Source: an uncultured Microcaldota archaeon
Lineage (GTDB): Archaea; Micrarchaeota; Micrarchaeia; Anstonellales; Bilamarchaeaceae
NCBI GenBank assembly: GCA_903828955.1
Contig: CAIKOA010000018.1
Span: forward strand, 1-64,000
Length of the DNA stretch: 64,000 nt
Direction of reading: 5' to 3'
Below, in pieces: positions 6,613 through 14,773 of the stretch. Positions within the stretch are counted from its first letter, which is position 1; each line of letters opens with the position of its first letter. The notes under the pieces are model-generated. The model worked only from the letters and a program-made list of their open reading frames with translations, ran no database searches and was not told the origin of the DNA. The position numbers and the translations under genes were made by a program.

Positions 6613-7782
6613 AGGGGCATCCTTGAGCTTGCTGGAAAGTCTCTTCTTCAGCAGCACCCCTTCTAATGCGACAACCCGCGACCTTAGCTCCTCTACGCTA
6701 GATATGACCTTGCCTGTGTTTAGGTCCGCGCCACAACGACCGCAATAATTGAGGGCGATGGGATTTTCTTCCTTACAACGTGCGCATGTTCGGTGTGTTA
6801 TTATCTTGATTTCCTCTTCTGCCTTTGCCTTGCCGTAGGTCCTAAGCACTGCTCGTTTCACCATTTCATCGGTGAGGTGCAGGTATGTCCTGGGCATATC
6901 GGAGTCTAGCTCCCACCCGAAAACTTTGCACAAGATCGCCTCCGTCATCCCCGATTCACCGCCAAGCTCGGATGCCCTGCTGTGCCTGAAGTTATGGGGG
7001 TTTATCGGCTTATTGAAGGGAGGAATACCCTGCTTTTTCCTGTGCACGTTTAAACGGTCAACACAGACCCTAATTCGCTTTGCAATGCCTGCGGGGCATA
7101 AAGGCTTCTTTACTTCTGGGGAGAGCCATAAGGGTCCTTCTCCTTTGGCTGGATGCTCTTCTAGCCATCGGTTGACAAAGGTTGATGCCTCCACCACTAT
7201 CACTTTCCGCTCTCCAGTCTTGCCAGCAGGAACGTGGACTTCCAGGCCCTCTGCAATTTGGGTGATGTCGGACTTTCTTAGCTGGACAAACTCGCCCATG
7301 CGCATCCCGCTTTCAAATAAGAGGTAAAGGATGGCGCGGTCCAAGGTATTGCCGAAGCTGGCTATTTCCCGCAATTCCTCCCGCGAGATTATGGGCTTTG
7401 CCAGCTTCCTATCGCAAGCTTTGACTACGTGCCTAAACAGTTCTTTTGTTTTCCTATCCGAATACTTCAAACTGCGGTCACCGGTACTCCAAAAATTATA
7501 TATGCTCCCGAATATGCTCTTACAGTCGCCTTTTGTAACGTTATTTATGGCTTTAGAGGAGTTTATTGAAGAGATAATTGCCTCCGGGTCACGAACCATT
7601 TGGATTAGGGTTTTCCCGGTGATTGTGTGGAGCATTGAAAAGGTGGTCCGGTACTTGTCTATCCTCCTGTTCCCGATTTGCTTCAAAGCCGCATCCTTAG
7701 CAAAGTTCAAAAACAATTTCTTGCTTTCTTCGTCTGCCCAAGGGTTTTTCTCAAGCCTATTTTTCCAAACACTTTCTTCCAT
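6598..7782 (-). CDS. Tyrosine recombinase/integrase with C-terminal zinc ribbon
   Basis: This 394-residue phage-type integrase has an N-terminal SAM-like core-binding region (about 1-125). The catalytic domain shows Arg161 in G-M-R-M-G-E, Lys188 in G-K-T-G, the H-N-F-R-H box (263-267) and the nucleophile Tyr300 in T-Y-L-H-L. After it come two Cys-x-x-Cys pairs (C-A-R-C near 333 and C-G-R-C near 347), a zinc ribbon as seen in several archaeal integrases, and a short coiled tail. It probably mediates integration and excision of the element in the first 8 kb. Neither a tRNA nor a recognisable att repeat lies next to it. Confidence 0.9.
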   Translation of the reverse strand: MEESVWKNRLEKNPWADEESKKLFLNFAKDAALKQIGNRRIDKYRTTFSMLHTITGKTLIQMVRDPEAIISSINSSKAINNVTKGDCKSIFGSIYNFWSTGDRSLKYSDRKTKELFRHVVKACDRKLAKPIISREELREIASFGNTLDRAILYLLFESGMRMGEFVQLRKSDITQIAEGLEVHVPAGKTGERKVIVVEASTFVNRWLEEHPAKGEGPLWLSPEVKKPLCPAGIAKRIRVCVDRLNVHRKKQGIPPFNKPINPHNFRHSRASELGGESGMTEAILCKVFGWELDSDMPRTYLHLTDEMVKRAVLRTYGKAKAEEEIKIITHRTCARCKEENPIALNYCGRCGADLNTGKVISSVEELRSRVVALEGVLLKKRLSSKLKDAPSPVG

Positions 7783-7908
7783 ATTTTACCACCGATTATA
7801 TAATAAACCAATTGATTTAAAAATGGGGGCTTTTAACGACGATAAAATAGCTAAGTTTAACCCTGCGTAACTAACTCCCCCCTAGCGTCTTATTTTTTAG
7901 TTAAATTA

Positions 7909-8814
7909 TCATTTCAGCGTCCTTTCGAAAAATTCAACGGTATCGGAAACCTCGGTGCTGCTTCCCGGGTCATCCGGCACAATGTCATGGCCCTTCCCCT
8001 CTGCCGGAATGAACGTCGCATCCACCCCGCTTGCAACGAGGGCATTGTAGAAAACAACGCTTTGGTTGTAAGGCACCACCTTGTCCATGTCTCCGTGGAT
8101 TATCAGGAATGGCGGGTCTTCAGCGGTGATGTAGGTGAGGGGGCTTGCCATCGTTGCGATCCCGTGGTTCCTGCTTATCGGGCCGCCAAGCAAATTCGCG
8201 GCATCCGTGGTGTAGGTATAAAAGTCTCCCGGGGTGTTGTTCTCTACCGCAATGAAATCTATCGGGCCGGAATAATCGCATACCGCCTGCACCCTGCTTG
8301 ATTGGTTCGTGACGCCTTCGTTCCCCTCCAGCTCAGGAATTCCCCCGGAAGTGCCAAGGAGCGCCGCCAGATGCCCGCCTGCAGAAATCCCCCAGGCTCC
8401 GAACCTGCCCGGATCTATCCCATATTCTCCCGCGTTCGCCCTGAGCCACCTCGTTGCGGCTTTCACATCGTAAATCTGTGCCGGGAACATGGCTTCTCCG
8501 CTCAGCCTGTAATCTATGCATGCGGCGGCAAACCCATGCCCAGCCAGCATCTCTCCAGGACAGGTATCCTTGCTTCCCCTTGCCCATGCGCCTCCGTGCA
8601 CAAATATAATCAACGGGCTTGGCGTATCGCTTTGCGGCAGATAGAGGTCGAGGAGAAGGGATTTCCCGTTCACTTTGGCGTATTCGATATTCTTCAGGAT
8701 GCGCACTCCGCCTGGAGTTGTTTCATTTGCATGAGGATTGTTCGCAGTATTCTCTGGAGAGAGGCAGCCGAAAAGGATGAAAGCAAGAAAGAGGGTTATG
8801 AATGCCCGCTTCAT
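7909..8814 (-). CDS. Alpha/beta hydrolase lipoprotein (esterase-like)
   Basis: This 301-residue protein has a lipobox (L-F-G-C, Cys17). The hydrolase fold follows with an oxyanion-hole H-G-G-A-W at 73-77, the nucleophile elbow G-I-S-A-G-G around Ser144, Asp242 or Asp244 in H-G-D-M-D, and His276 in G-K-G-H-D. This is the BD-FAE/acetyl-esterase-like arrangement. It is expected to act outside the cell, tethered to the membrane, on carboxyl or acetyl esters; the substrate is unknown. It appears to stand alone between the integrase and a small anchored protein. Confidence 0.85.
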   Translation of the reverse strand: MKRAFITLFLAFILFGCLSPENTANNPHANETTPGGVRILKNIEYAKVNGKSLLLDLYLPQSDTPSPLIIFVHGGAWARGSKDTCPGEMLAGHGFAAACIDYRLSGEAMFPAQIYDVKAATRWLRANAGEYGIDPGRFGAWGISAGGHLAALLGTSGGIPELEGNEGVTNQSSRVQAVCDYSGPIDFIAVENNTPGDFYTYTTDAANLLGGPISRNHGIATMASPLTYITAEDPPFLIIHGDMDKVVPYNQSVVFYNALVASGVDATFIPAEGKGHDIVPDDPGSSTEVSDTVEFFERTLK

Positions 8815-8880
8815 GGTAGGATTCCTTCTCCATCATTTATATTTTTACTGCAAAGGAAGGATATTTTCTTTTATTTTTTA

Positions 8881-9216
8881 TTATTTGGATATTCGGCTTC
8901 CACCGCCCCTAAAGAAGAACGCCATGATTCCGAGCGCCGCCAGAACAAACGGCAGGCTGCATAAGGATGGGGCGGAAGACTCCGGACACTGTTTCATGCA
9001 GGCAATAAATGCCGAATTTTCGGAGTTTACCTCAGGACTTACTTCTGGCCAAGAGCAAACACCTCCGTAATTGGCTGTCCATTGCCCAGAATTGCTAACG
9101 CAACAGTCTTGCTTGCATTGGGATAGCTGGGCCGATTCGGCTGAGGGCGTGCCTGAGAGCAGCAGGGCAAAAAGGCCCGATGCAAAAACAAAAAACAATA
9201 TTTTTTTCATAGCCAT
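8881..9216 (-). CDS. Small secreted Cys-rich protein with C-terminal membrane anchor
   Basis: This 111-residue protein has an N-terminal signal peptide (ending near S-A-E-S-A-Q), a Cys-rich middle with a C-K-Q-D-C-C cluster, and a C-terminal hydrophobic segment followed by a basic tail. That is the layout of an exported, C-terminally anchored protein. The ATG at 9216 follows a GGTG ribosome binding site; an ATG two codons later (9210) is equally possible. A much longer in-frame upstream extension lacks signal-peptide logic and is not used. The function is unknown. Confidence 0.55.
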   Translation of the reverse strand: MAMKKILFFVFASGLFALLLSGTPSAESAQLSQCKQDCCVSNSGQWTANYGGVCSWPEVSPEVNSENSAFIACMKQCPESSAPSLCSLPFVLAALGIMAFFFRGGGSRISK

Positions 9217-9295
9217 TTTTTCACCATGTTCCTTAATATAAGTTGTGTTTTGCAAGAGCTTAAAAATTAATAAAAAGTTAAAAATAAGGAAATTT

Positions 9296-10456
9296 TCAGA
9301 ACCCGGCTTCCTGCCTGAGCGTTTTCGCCATATCTGTCTTTTCCCAGGTGAATTCCGGCTCAGTGCGGCCGAAGTGCCCATAGGCTGCGGTCTTCTTGTA
9401 AATCGGGCGCAGCAAGTCCAATTTCTTAATCATGTCCGCGGGCTTGAAGGAGAAGTGGTCAACGACCAGTTTCTCAATCTTTTCCACCGGAATCTTGGAG
9501 GTTCCGCGCGTATCCACGAATACGGAAAGGGGCTTCGCAACCCCAATCACGTAGGAGATCTGAACCTCGCAAATGTCTGCAAGGCCTCCTGCAACAATAT
9601 TTTTCGCAACATAGCGCGCCATGTAGGCTCCAGACCTGTCCACCTTGGACGGGTCTTTTCCCGAGAAGCACCCTCCTCCGTGGTGGCCCCTTCCCCCATA
9701 GGTATCCACGATAATTTTTCTTCCCGTAACCCCGGTATCCGCAGCCGGGCCGCCAAGCACGAATTTGCCCGTTCCATTAATCACTACTATCGTTTTGGAG
9801 TCGTAAAGATCCCCGCAAACAGGCTTCACCACGTGCTCGGTAATATCCTTCCTCAATTTATCCAGGGTGATATTCTCATCATGCTGAGCCGCAAGCACCA
9901 CTGTGTGCACGCGCGCGGGCTTGTGGTCAATATATTCAAGAGTTACCTGGGTTTTTCCGTCCGGGCGCAAGTAAGGAATAGTCCCATTCTTGCGCACTTC
10001 CGCAAGTTTCCGCGCAAGCTTGTGCGAAAGCATTATCGGCATGGGCATCAGTTCCGGGGTTTCCCTGGATGCGTACCCGAACATTATCCCCTGGTCTCCG
10101 GCTCCCTGCTCATGCTGGGCGCTTACGTTCACTCCTTGGGCAATGTCCGGGGATTGCTCGTTGATTGAAGCGAGGACTCCGCAGGAGCGGTAATCGAAAA
10201 GGTATTCGGGCTTCGTGTAGCCGACGTCACGGATTACGTCGCGCACCACTTTCTGGAATTCAACATATCCTGAAGTGGTAATCTCGCCCATCACGATTGC
10301 GAGCCCTGCAGTGGTTGCAGTTTCAACCGCCACGCGCGAGCGCGGGTCCTGCTTTATGAGCTCATCCAGTATCGAATCAGATATCTGGTCGCAAAGCTTG
10401 TCCGGGTGCCCTTCAGTTACCGATTCCGAGGTAAACAGATAGTTCTTAGAAGACAT
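9296..10456 (-). CDS. metK: S-adenosylmethionine synthetase, bacterial type
   Basis: This 386-residue protein makes S-adenosylmethionine from methionine and ATP in the cytoplasm. It has the bacterial/eukaryotic MetK signatures: [10 protein letters not shown] near the N-terminus, the D-Q-G-I-M-F-G-Y-A box, and the G-G[11 protein letters not shown] region. Its length matches bacterial MetK (about 384). Most archaea carry an unrelated-looking archaeal MAT (COG1812), so the bacterial type is notable here. The ATG at 10456 sits directly after GGTGTGGTGA; the longer frame upstream covers the divergent promoter and is not used. Confidence 0.96.
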   Translation of the reverse strand: MSSKNYLFTSESVTEGHPDKLCDQISDSILDELIKQDPRSRVAVETATTAGLAIVMGEITTSGYVEFQKVVRDVIRDVGYTKPEYLFDYRSCGVLASINEQSPDIAQGVNVSAQHEQGAGDQGIMFGYASRETPELMPMPIMLSHKLARKLAEVRKNGTIPYLRPDGKTQVTLEYIDHKPARVHTVVLAAQHDENITLDKLRKDITEHVVKPVCGDLYDSKTIVVINGTGKFVLGGPAADTGVTGRKIIVDTYGGRGHHGGGCFSGKDPSKVDRSGAYMARYVAKNIVAGGLADICEVQISYVIGVAKPLSVFVDTRGTSKIPVEKIEKLVVDHFSFKPADMIKKLDLLRPIYKKTAAYGHFGRTEPEFTWEKTDMAKTLRQEAGF

Positions 10457-10512
10457 ATTCACCACACCTGGGCAGAAATAGCATTTCGGGTATATTAATC
10501 TTGCTGAAAACA

Positions 10513-10530
10513 ATATTCCTATAAGAATAT
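10513..10530. promoter_or_regulatory. Inverted repeat in the metK/lipoprotein divergent promoter
   Basis: ATATTC-CTATAA-GAATAT lies between divergent metK and the lipoprotein at 10613. A TATA-like AATTATTAAATA lies near 10568 for the plus strand. It is a possible operator; the arms are only 6 bp. Confidence 0.3.
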
Positions 10531-10612
10531 GCGGGTTTAGGCGGCTCTCCGGCAATCGGACTTCCAAATAATTATTAAATACCCCCTGAGATAAGGGAGC
10601 AAGGTGCAATTG

Positions 10613-11461
10613 ATGAAGAAATCAATAGCGTTGCTCACATTGGTCATTGTAAGTTCTCTCATGATATATGGATGCCTGCAGGAGCAGAAGGCAGCAGAAA
10701 CGCGGGGGGAGCCGCCCCAGGCAGCATTCGTGCCGCTTGTGGAAAATCCGCAGCAGAATGTAGCAAATGTTTCCAATGCTTCCCAGGAAGTGGTTCCCAA
10801 GAAATGCGAACCGCCCATAATGAAAGATTATTGCGGGGAAAACCAGACGAGATTTTATGATTTCAAGTGCACAAATGGGGAATGGGAATACAAAACCCAG
10901 AAGTGCGCATCTGAATGCAAGGAAGGGGAATGCATAAGGACCGGATGCCCGCCCTGCGATGACGGGGACCCATGCACAACCGATTTGTGCTCAGGAAGCC
11001 CGACCTACGAATGCATGCACATCCCCAATGAGGGATGCATGGGCAGCAGCCAGAAGGCCTGCACACCGGTTGCACCCGCGGCAAGCATCACAATAGACGT
11101 CTACCCTGCAGGCGCAGGGAAGGGCGCAACCCCCCTGATGTCACAGGTGCTCGTGCCCGGGCAGAGGCTTTGGATTGACCAGGACGACTTCATTTCTTTC
11201 CAGAAATTCGTGCTGGAGGGAAGCTGCCCGCAGTGTTTCTATCCTCCGGTGATGAAGTGGCCGCCTTCGGCGCAACTCTATATCACCAAGGACCTTTCCG
11301 GGAAAGATGAGACCTACCTCGAGGATGAAGGGGAATTCAACTACATCTGCATAGACGGGTATTGCAGGAATGCAAACCCGGGCCCCTGCAGCGATTATGT
11401 CTGCAACAGCACGATGAAGTTTGTGGTTGCAAAAATGGACGTAAACCTTACGTGTACCTAA
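10613..11461 (+). CDS. Cys-rich exported lipoprotein
   Basis: This 282-residue protein has a signal peptide and a lipobox-like I-Y-G-C. The middle (about 60-150) is a Cys-rich segment with a [13 protein letters not shown]-x-C motif, similar to the small disulfide repeats in other surface proteins of this window. The C-terminal 120 residues are beta-rich with further Cys pairs. The ATG at 10613 has an AAGGTG ribosome binding site; an ATG nine bases upstream is a less likely start. It is divergent from metK. A surface-exposed role is inferred from export only. Confidence 0.6.
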   Translation: MKKSIALLTLVIVSSLMIYGCLQEQKAAETRGEPPQAAFVPLVENPQQNVANVSNASQEVVPKKCEPPIMKDYCGENQTRFYDFKCTNGEWEYKTQKCASECKEGECIRTGCPPCDDGDPCTTDLCSGSPTYECMHIPNEGCMGSSQKACTPVAPAASITIDVYPAGAGKGATPLMSQVLVPGQRLWIDQDDFISFQKFVLEGSCPQCFYPPVMKWPPSAQLYITKDLSGKDETYLEDEGEFNYICIDGYCRNANPGPCSDYVCNSTMKFVVAKMDVNLTCT

Positions 11462-11528
11462 AGGGGCGTGGGGCAGAAACATTAAAAATAGGTTTTAGAC
11501 ATAGGTGAACAGAATGGGAGGAGTAACC

Positions 11529-11927
11529 ATGAAGGAACTGAGCGTAATTACGGACAACAGGATTGGGACTCTGGCGAACATCGCTGAAGCTCTGGGTGGG
11601 GTTGGGATAAACATCGAAGCAATCGCAGCCTATGAGCAGGGGGGAAGGGCCCTTTTCAGGCTCATCACTCCGGATGCGACAAGCGCAAGAAAGGCGCTCG
11701 ACAAGGCCCCGGGGGTCCAGGGCGTCGTTGTATCGGATGTGTTGGTCCTTAAGCTCATAAATCGGCCCGGTGAACTTGGAAAAATCACAAGGAAGATGGC
11801 AAACCGCGGCATAGACCTCGAGAGCATCTACATTGTCAGCAGGAAGGAGGATTCCACTGAAATCGCAATAAAGCCCGTGGAAGAGCACTTCAAGAAGGCA
11901 AAGGAGCTCTTTGGAATAAAAGACTAG
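11529..11927 (+). CDS. Tandem ACT-domain protein
   Basis: This 132-residue protein is two ACT domains back to back. The first opens M-K-E-L-S-V with D-N-R-I-G-T-L-A-N-I-A; the second has N-R-P-G-E-L-G-K-I. ACT domains bind amino acids and regulate enzymes or transcription. Free-standing double-ACT proteins are common in archaea. The ATG at 11529 has a GGAGG ribosome binding site and is chosen over an ATG at 11505. No biosynthetic enzyme is adjacent, so the ligand cannot be inferred. Confidence 0.85.
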   Translation: MKELSVITDNRIGTLANIAEALGGVGINIEAIAAYEQGGRALFRLITPDATSARKALDKAPGVQGVVVSDVLVLKLINRPGELGKITRKMANRGIDLESIYIVSRKEDSTEIAIKPVEEHFKKAKELFGIKD

Positions 11928-11934
11928 GGGAAAT

Positions 11935-13410
11935 TCAGAGGGTAAACCTTCCCTCTTTTTTGTATTTTTTCAGTTTTTCCGCAAGCTCTGGAATTTTTAC
12001 CCGCTTTTGTTTTCCGTCATTCCTGAACCTGATTGTTACTGTATTGTCCTCTATTGTCTGGTAGTCGATTGTGACCGCATAGGGAACCCCTATCTCATCC
12101 AGGCGCGCATACCTTTTCCCGATTGAGCCGATTGCAGAATAATAGGTGTTGATTCCGTTTTCGCGGAGGGTTAACACGATGCTCTCTGCAGGGGCCTTGA
12201 GCTCGTCCTTCTTCATGAGCGGGAAAACCGCAACCTCATAAGGCGCAACCGCAGGAGGGAAATCGAACCATTCCCATTCCTTTTCCCCGCTCTTTTCGCG
12301 GAAGGTGTGCTCAAGAAGGCAGAAAATCAGCCTGTCCACACCCATGGAAACTTCCACCACGTGCGGAACCACCTTCTTACCCTCTTCCTGAAGAAATACT
12401 TCGATTTCCTTTCCGCTGAACTGCCCGTGCCTGGAAAGATCATAGTTTGTGCGGTAGGCATTTCCAGAGATTTCCACCACCCCGTAAGAAGTGAGAACCT
12501 CCAAATCCACATTGCTTTCCGAGTAATGCGGAGTCTCGTTCTCTTCAAGGTGCCTGAACCACATCCTCTCCTGGTCAAGCCCTGCAAGAACGTAATATTC
12601 CCATTCTTTTGCAAGGAAATACGCCATGATTTGGTTTCCAATGCCCTCTTCAACTACTTGCTGGGCAGTCATCCACTCTGGCTCTGCCGCGCCCCTTTTA
12701 AGAAAGCGCATCTTCTTCTGCGCAACTGCTTCGAATCCCTCGATTTCCGCTTTTATTGGGCTGAAGAAATACTCGAGCTCCATCTGGGTGAATTCCCTCA
12801 TGCGCACGATTCCCTTCCTTGGGGAGATTTCGTTGCGGAAGCTCCTCCCGATTTGCCCTACTGCAAGAGGAAGCTTTGTGCCGTGGTTGCGGAAAATCCT
12901 CGGAAATGCGGTAAAGATTCCCTGGGCGGTTTCCGGGCGCAGGTATGCGCGCGCGTGATCTGCTCCAATCCCGGTGCTGAACATGAGGTTGGTTACGTAT
13001 GCTTCAGAGAGTTCCCCTCCGCAGGAAGGGCAGGTTATGCCATTATCCGAGATCAGTGCATTCAGGGTTTCCAATTTTCCGTCCCATTTTATTTTGACTT
13101 TATCCTCGACTAGGTGGTCTGCGCGCACTTTTGAGTTGCATTTCTTGCATGAGACCACCGGGTCTGTGAATTCGTCCACGTGGCCGCTTGCCTTCAGGAC
13201 GATTTCGGGAGTTACTATTGAGCTCTCCACTTCGAGGAATCCGTCCTCAACCAGGAACATCCTTCTCCAGGCGTTCTCCAGGTTGTGCTTTATCTGGCAA
13301 CCAGCTGGCCCATAATCGTAGAAGCCCGAGGCAGAGCCGTAAATCTCGTTGGAGGGAATGAAGAATGAGCGGTTTAGCGCTAGTTCGAATATACGTTCAT
13401 GAAGTTCCAT
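11935..13410 (-). CDS. glyS: Glycyl-tRNA synthetase (alpha2, class II)
   Basis: This 491-residue enzyme charges tRNA-Gly. It shows class II features of the archaeal/eukaryotic alpha2 type: Y-G-S-A-S-G-F-Y-D-Y-G-P at the N-terminus, the insertion with two C-x-x-C pairs (C-K-K-C, C-P-S-C), the motif 2 region R-P-E-T-A-Q-G-I-F and F-R-N-E-I-S-P-R, and a C-terminal anticodon-binding domain (about 385-480). It lies just downstream of pyrC on the same strand, with a 45-nt gap. Confidence 0.96.
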   Translation of the reverse strand: MELHERIFELALNRSFFIPSNEIYGSASGFYDYGPAGCQIKHNLENAWRRMFLVEDGFLEVESSIVTPEIVLKASGHVDEFTDPVVSCKKCNSKVRADHLVEDKVKIKWDGKLETLNALISDNGITCPSCGGELSEAYVTNLMFSTGIGADHARAYLRPETAQGIFTAFPRIFRNHGTKLPLAVGQIGRSFRNEISPRKGIVRMREFTQMELEYFFSPIKAEIEGFEAVAQKKMRFLKRGAAEPEWMTAQQVVEEGIGNQIMAYFLAKEWEYYVLAGLDQERMWFRHLEENETPHYSESNVDLEVLTSYGVVEISGNAYRTNYDLSRHGQFSGKEIEVFLQEEGKKVVPHVVEVSMGVDRLIFCLLEHTFREKSGEKEWEWFDFPPAVAPYEVAVFPLMKKDELKAPAESIVLTLRENGINTYYSAIGSIGKRYARLDEIGVPYAVTIDYQTIEDNTVTIRFRNDGKQKRVKIPELAEKLKKYKKEGRFTL

Positions 13411-13455
13411 GGAAGTGGAATTGGGCGGAAAATGTTAAAAAATAACAAGTTATCT

Positions 13456-14691
13456 CTAGAGGAGAACTTCCCTGCCCTTTGTTTCCGCAAGCACTGCCCC
13501 ATCTTCAACTGCAAGAACGCCCCTGAAGAGGACTTTTTTCACCTTTCCCCTGAGCTTCATCCCTTCGTAAGGCGTCCAGCCGCACTTGCTCTGGAAATCG
13601 TCCGCGGAGACCTTCCACTCCTTTTTCAAATCGACCAGCGTGATGTCCGCGTCATAGCCAATCCCGATTCTTCCCTTGGAGTGCAGATTGAATATGCGCG
13701 CAGGGTTCTCAGCCATGCGGAAAATTATCCAGGGGAGAGCAAGCAAACCCTTGTTGTGCGCATCGAGGAATAAGGAAAGCGAGGTTTCCAGCCCAGGGAA
13801 TCCTGCCGCGCCCTTCTTCTTTTCTTCGGGCGTGTGCGGGGCGTGGTCGCTCCCAATCGTGTCTATTTCGTAAAGGGAGCCCCAGAGCCTTCTTCTTTCC
13901 GCTTCGCTCCGGAGAGGTGGATTTACCCTGTAAAATTCCTTCAGCCTTTTTCCGTCCTTATCCGAAGAGAGGAATAGGTGGTGAGGGCTTACTTCAACAA
14001 GGGATTTTTCCCAAAGCTTTGCCATGTGAATGCTTTCAGCAGTGCTCAGGTGCGCAAAGTAAACCAACCTATTCACCTGCGCTGCAATCAGCCTTGCCTT
14101 TTCAACCGCAATCTTTTCTGCTATTGTTGCCCTTCCTTTTATTCCCAATTTCTCGAGTGAGTTTAGGGTTTCTTCGTCTTCTGCGTGCAAAAGAAGGGGT
14201 TTTTCATGCGGGAATCCATCAAAGTGCTTCCAAATAGAAGCAATATCGTCTACGAGCACTTCTCCGGTGCTTTTTCCCATGTAAAGTTTTAGCGTGGGGG
14301 ATTTTGCCGCCTTTACTTCTGCAAAATTCTCCTTGGTTGCGCCAAAGTGGATTCCGTAATCGCAAACCGCTTTTTGCGCGGCGATTTTTCTTTTTTCCTT
14401 AAGCGCGGCAAGAGTGGTGGTGGAAGGCTTTGTATTTGGCATATCCAAAACAGTTGTGAATCCGCCGCAGAGCGCTGCGCGCGTCCCTGAACAGAAATCT
14501 TCCTTGTGCGTAAGCCCCGGGTCGCGGAGGTGCACATGCGGGTCTATCAATCCGGGAAGCGCAAAGAGCCCCTTTGCATCAATCCCTTCCCCGGAAAAAT
14601 GCCCGAATGCGGAAATCTTCCCCCCCTCGATTTTGATGTCTTTTTCTGCTATATGCCCGCCCAGGTAAAACTTTGCATTCTTGAGTATCAT
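13456..14691 (-). CDS. pyrC: Dihydroorotase
   Basis: This 411-residue amidohydrolase closes carbamoyl-aspartate to dihydroorotate in pyrimidine synthesis. It has the metal site D-P-H-V-H-L-R-D-P-G near residue 52, the M-P-N-T motif, H-A-E-D-E, a H-L-S-T segment and the late S-D-H-A-P-H metal ligand. The length is typical for class I dihydroorotase. A TATA-like TTTATATATTT lies about 36 nt before the ATG. No other pyr gene is in the window. Confidence 0.93.
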   Translation of the reverse strand: MILKNAKFYLGGHIAEKDIKIEGGKISAFGHFSGEGIDAKGLFALPGLIDPHVHLRDPGLTHKEDFCSGTRAALCGGFTTVLDMPNTKPSTTTLAALKEKRKIAAQKAVCDYGIHFGATKENFAEVKAAKSPTLKLYMGKSTGEVLVDDIASIWKHFDGFPHEKPLLLHAEDEETLNSLEKLGIKGRATIAEKIAVEKARLIAAQVNRLVYFAHLSTAESIHMAKLWEKSLVEVSPHHLFLSSDKDGKRLKEFYRVNPPLRSEAERRRLWGSLYEIDTIGSDHAPHTPEEKKKGAAGFPGLETSLSLFLDAHNKGLLALPWIIFRMAENPARIFNLHSKGRIGIGYDADITLVDLKKEWKVSADDFQSKCGWTPYEGMKLRGKVKKVLFRGVLAVEDGAVLAETKGREVLL

Positions 14692-14773
14692 TCAAACTAC
14701 CTGCATAAACAGAGAAGTTGGAAATATATAAACTTATCCAAAAGAGGGAATTGAGAATAAGGAATGGAAAAAG

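Noticed and set aside
9245-10168. Open frame on the plus strand across metK (307 codons)
   Set aside because: MetK on the minus strand is complete and conserved; the plus-strand product has no recognisable features.
12307-13113. Open frame antisense to glyS (268 codons)
   Set aside because: Antisense shadow of a conserved synthetase.
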